A DNA stretch of 13,783 bases from Candidatus Zixiibacteriota bacterium (GTDB lineage Bacteria > Zixibacteria > MSB-5A5 > GN15 > JAAZOE01). The notes beneath the pieces were generated by a model. The model did not search any database, was not told the DNA's origin, and worked only from the letters and a program-made list of their open reading frames with translations. The stretch is from positions 1 through 13,783 of the forward strand of contig JAUUYJ010000035.1 in NCBI GenBank assembly GCA_030588275.1, in the 5' to 3' direction. Positions 13,618-13,783 of the stretch are shown here, piece by piece (within the stretch, counting starts at the first letter, position 1; each line of letters starts with the position of its first letter). The translations under genes and the position numbers were made by a program.

Positions 13618-13783
13618 AGGTCAAGTTGCAATCCGGCAAAAACTGATCGTCCCTTCTTTATTTTTAACTCATACCGACCCTGCGGCACTCGTGGAAAGCG
13701 AAACAGGCCGAATTGATTGGCCGGCTCGGTCAATTTTGCCCCTTTCCCTTTGAGCTCAACCACAATTTTTTCATTCTCATCCA
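13614..13783 (-). CDS. C-terminal fragment of an unidentified protein upstream of TPR-CHAT
   Basis: The last 55 codons of a gene running off the right edge of the window are visible, ending in TGA at 13614-13616. The stop overlaps the TPR-CHAT start by four bases (ATGA). The fragment is strand-rich and charged, with the pattern GLFRFPRVPQGRYELKIKKG and a C-terminal LQLDL. An F-x-F-P-x-(V/L)-P-x-G-x-Y-x-L-x-(I/V) pattern is typical of the last strands of carboxypeptidase-regulatory-like or other Ig-like beta-sandwich domains (family knowledge). The assignment rests on one short motif. Because only the tail is visible, the full protein could be a larger receptor, a small sensor or something else. 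Being first in the visible operon, it may be the partner or target of TPR-CHAT, which is speculation. Confidence 0.75.
   Translation of the reverse strand, partial: DENEKIVVELKGKGAKLTEPANQFGLFRFPRVPQGRYELKIKKGRSVFAGLQLDL

Overview
The window looks like a chromosomal segment from an uncultured, Gram-negative-type bacterium of the Fibrobacteres-Chlorobi-Bacteroidetes (FCB) periphery. Candidate phylum Zixibacteria or a close neighbour is the best guess. This is inferred from three things: a type IX secretion (T9SS) sorting domain on a secreted protease, dockerin-like tails of the D-x-N-x-D-G-x-x-N-x-x-D type on two other secreted proteins, and a multiheme cytochrome fused to Ig-like repeats. No rRNA or tRNA gene is present to fix the taxonomy.

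Layout. At the left, on the minus strand, lies a five-heme c-type cytochrome with three Ig-like domains and a dockerin-like tail (87-2825). Next, also minus, is a small flavodoxin-fold reductase with an iron-sulfur-flavoprotein-like cysteine cluster (3102-3803) and a near-consensus sigma70 promoter. Divergent from it on the plus strand is a sodium:solute symporter (4031-5458). A roughly 550-base gene-free stretch with short repeats follows. Then comes a large secreted subtilase with two PKD domains and a T9SS sorting domain (6108-8723, minus) that ends in a clear intrinsic terminator. After a long leader and a second strong terminator there is a minus-strand operon. In transcription order it encodes the C-terminus of an unidentified protein running off the right edge (13614-13783), a TPR-CHAT cysteine-protease-family protein (10861-13617), and a second secreted subtilase with a dockerin-like tail (9419-10837).

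How the genes fit together. Cytochrome, T9SS subtilase and dockerin subtilase all carry signal peptides and belong to the cell envelope or exterior. The TPR-CHAT protein has no signal peptide and should be cytoplasmic. The tightest functional unit is the right-hand operon: a 4-base ATGA overlap couples the upstream gene to TPR-CHAT, and only 23 bases separate TPR-CHAT from the subtilase. Pairing a caspase-clan CHAT peptidase with a subtilase suggests a two-protease regulatory or defence system, but the sequence alone cannot show this. The operon's trailer of about 300 bases is packed with nested inverted repeats before its terminator, which is the most striking non-coding structure in the window.
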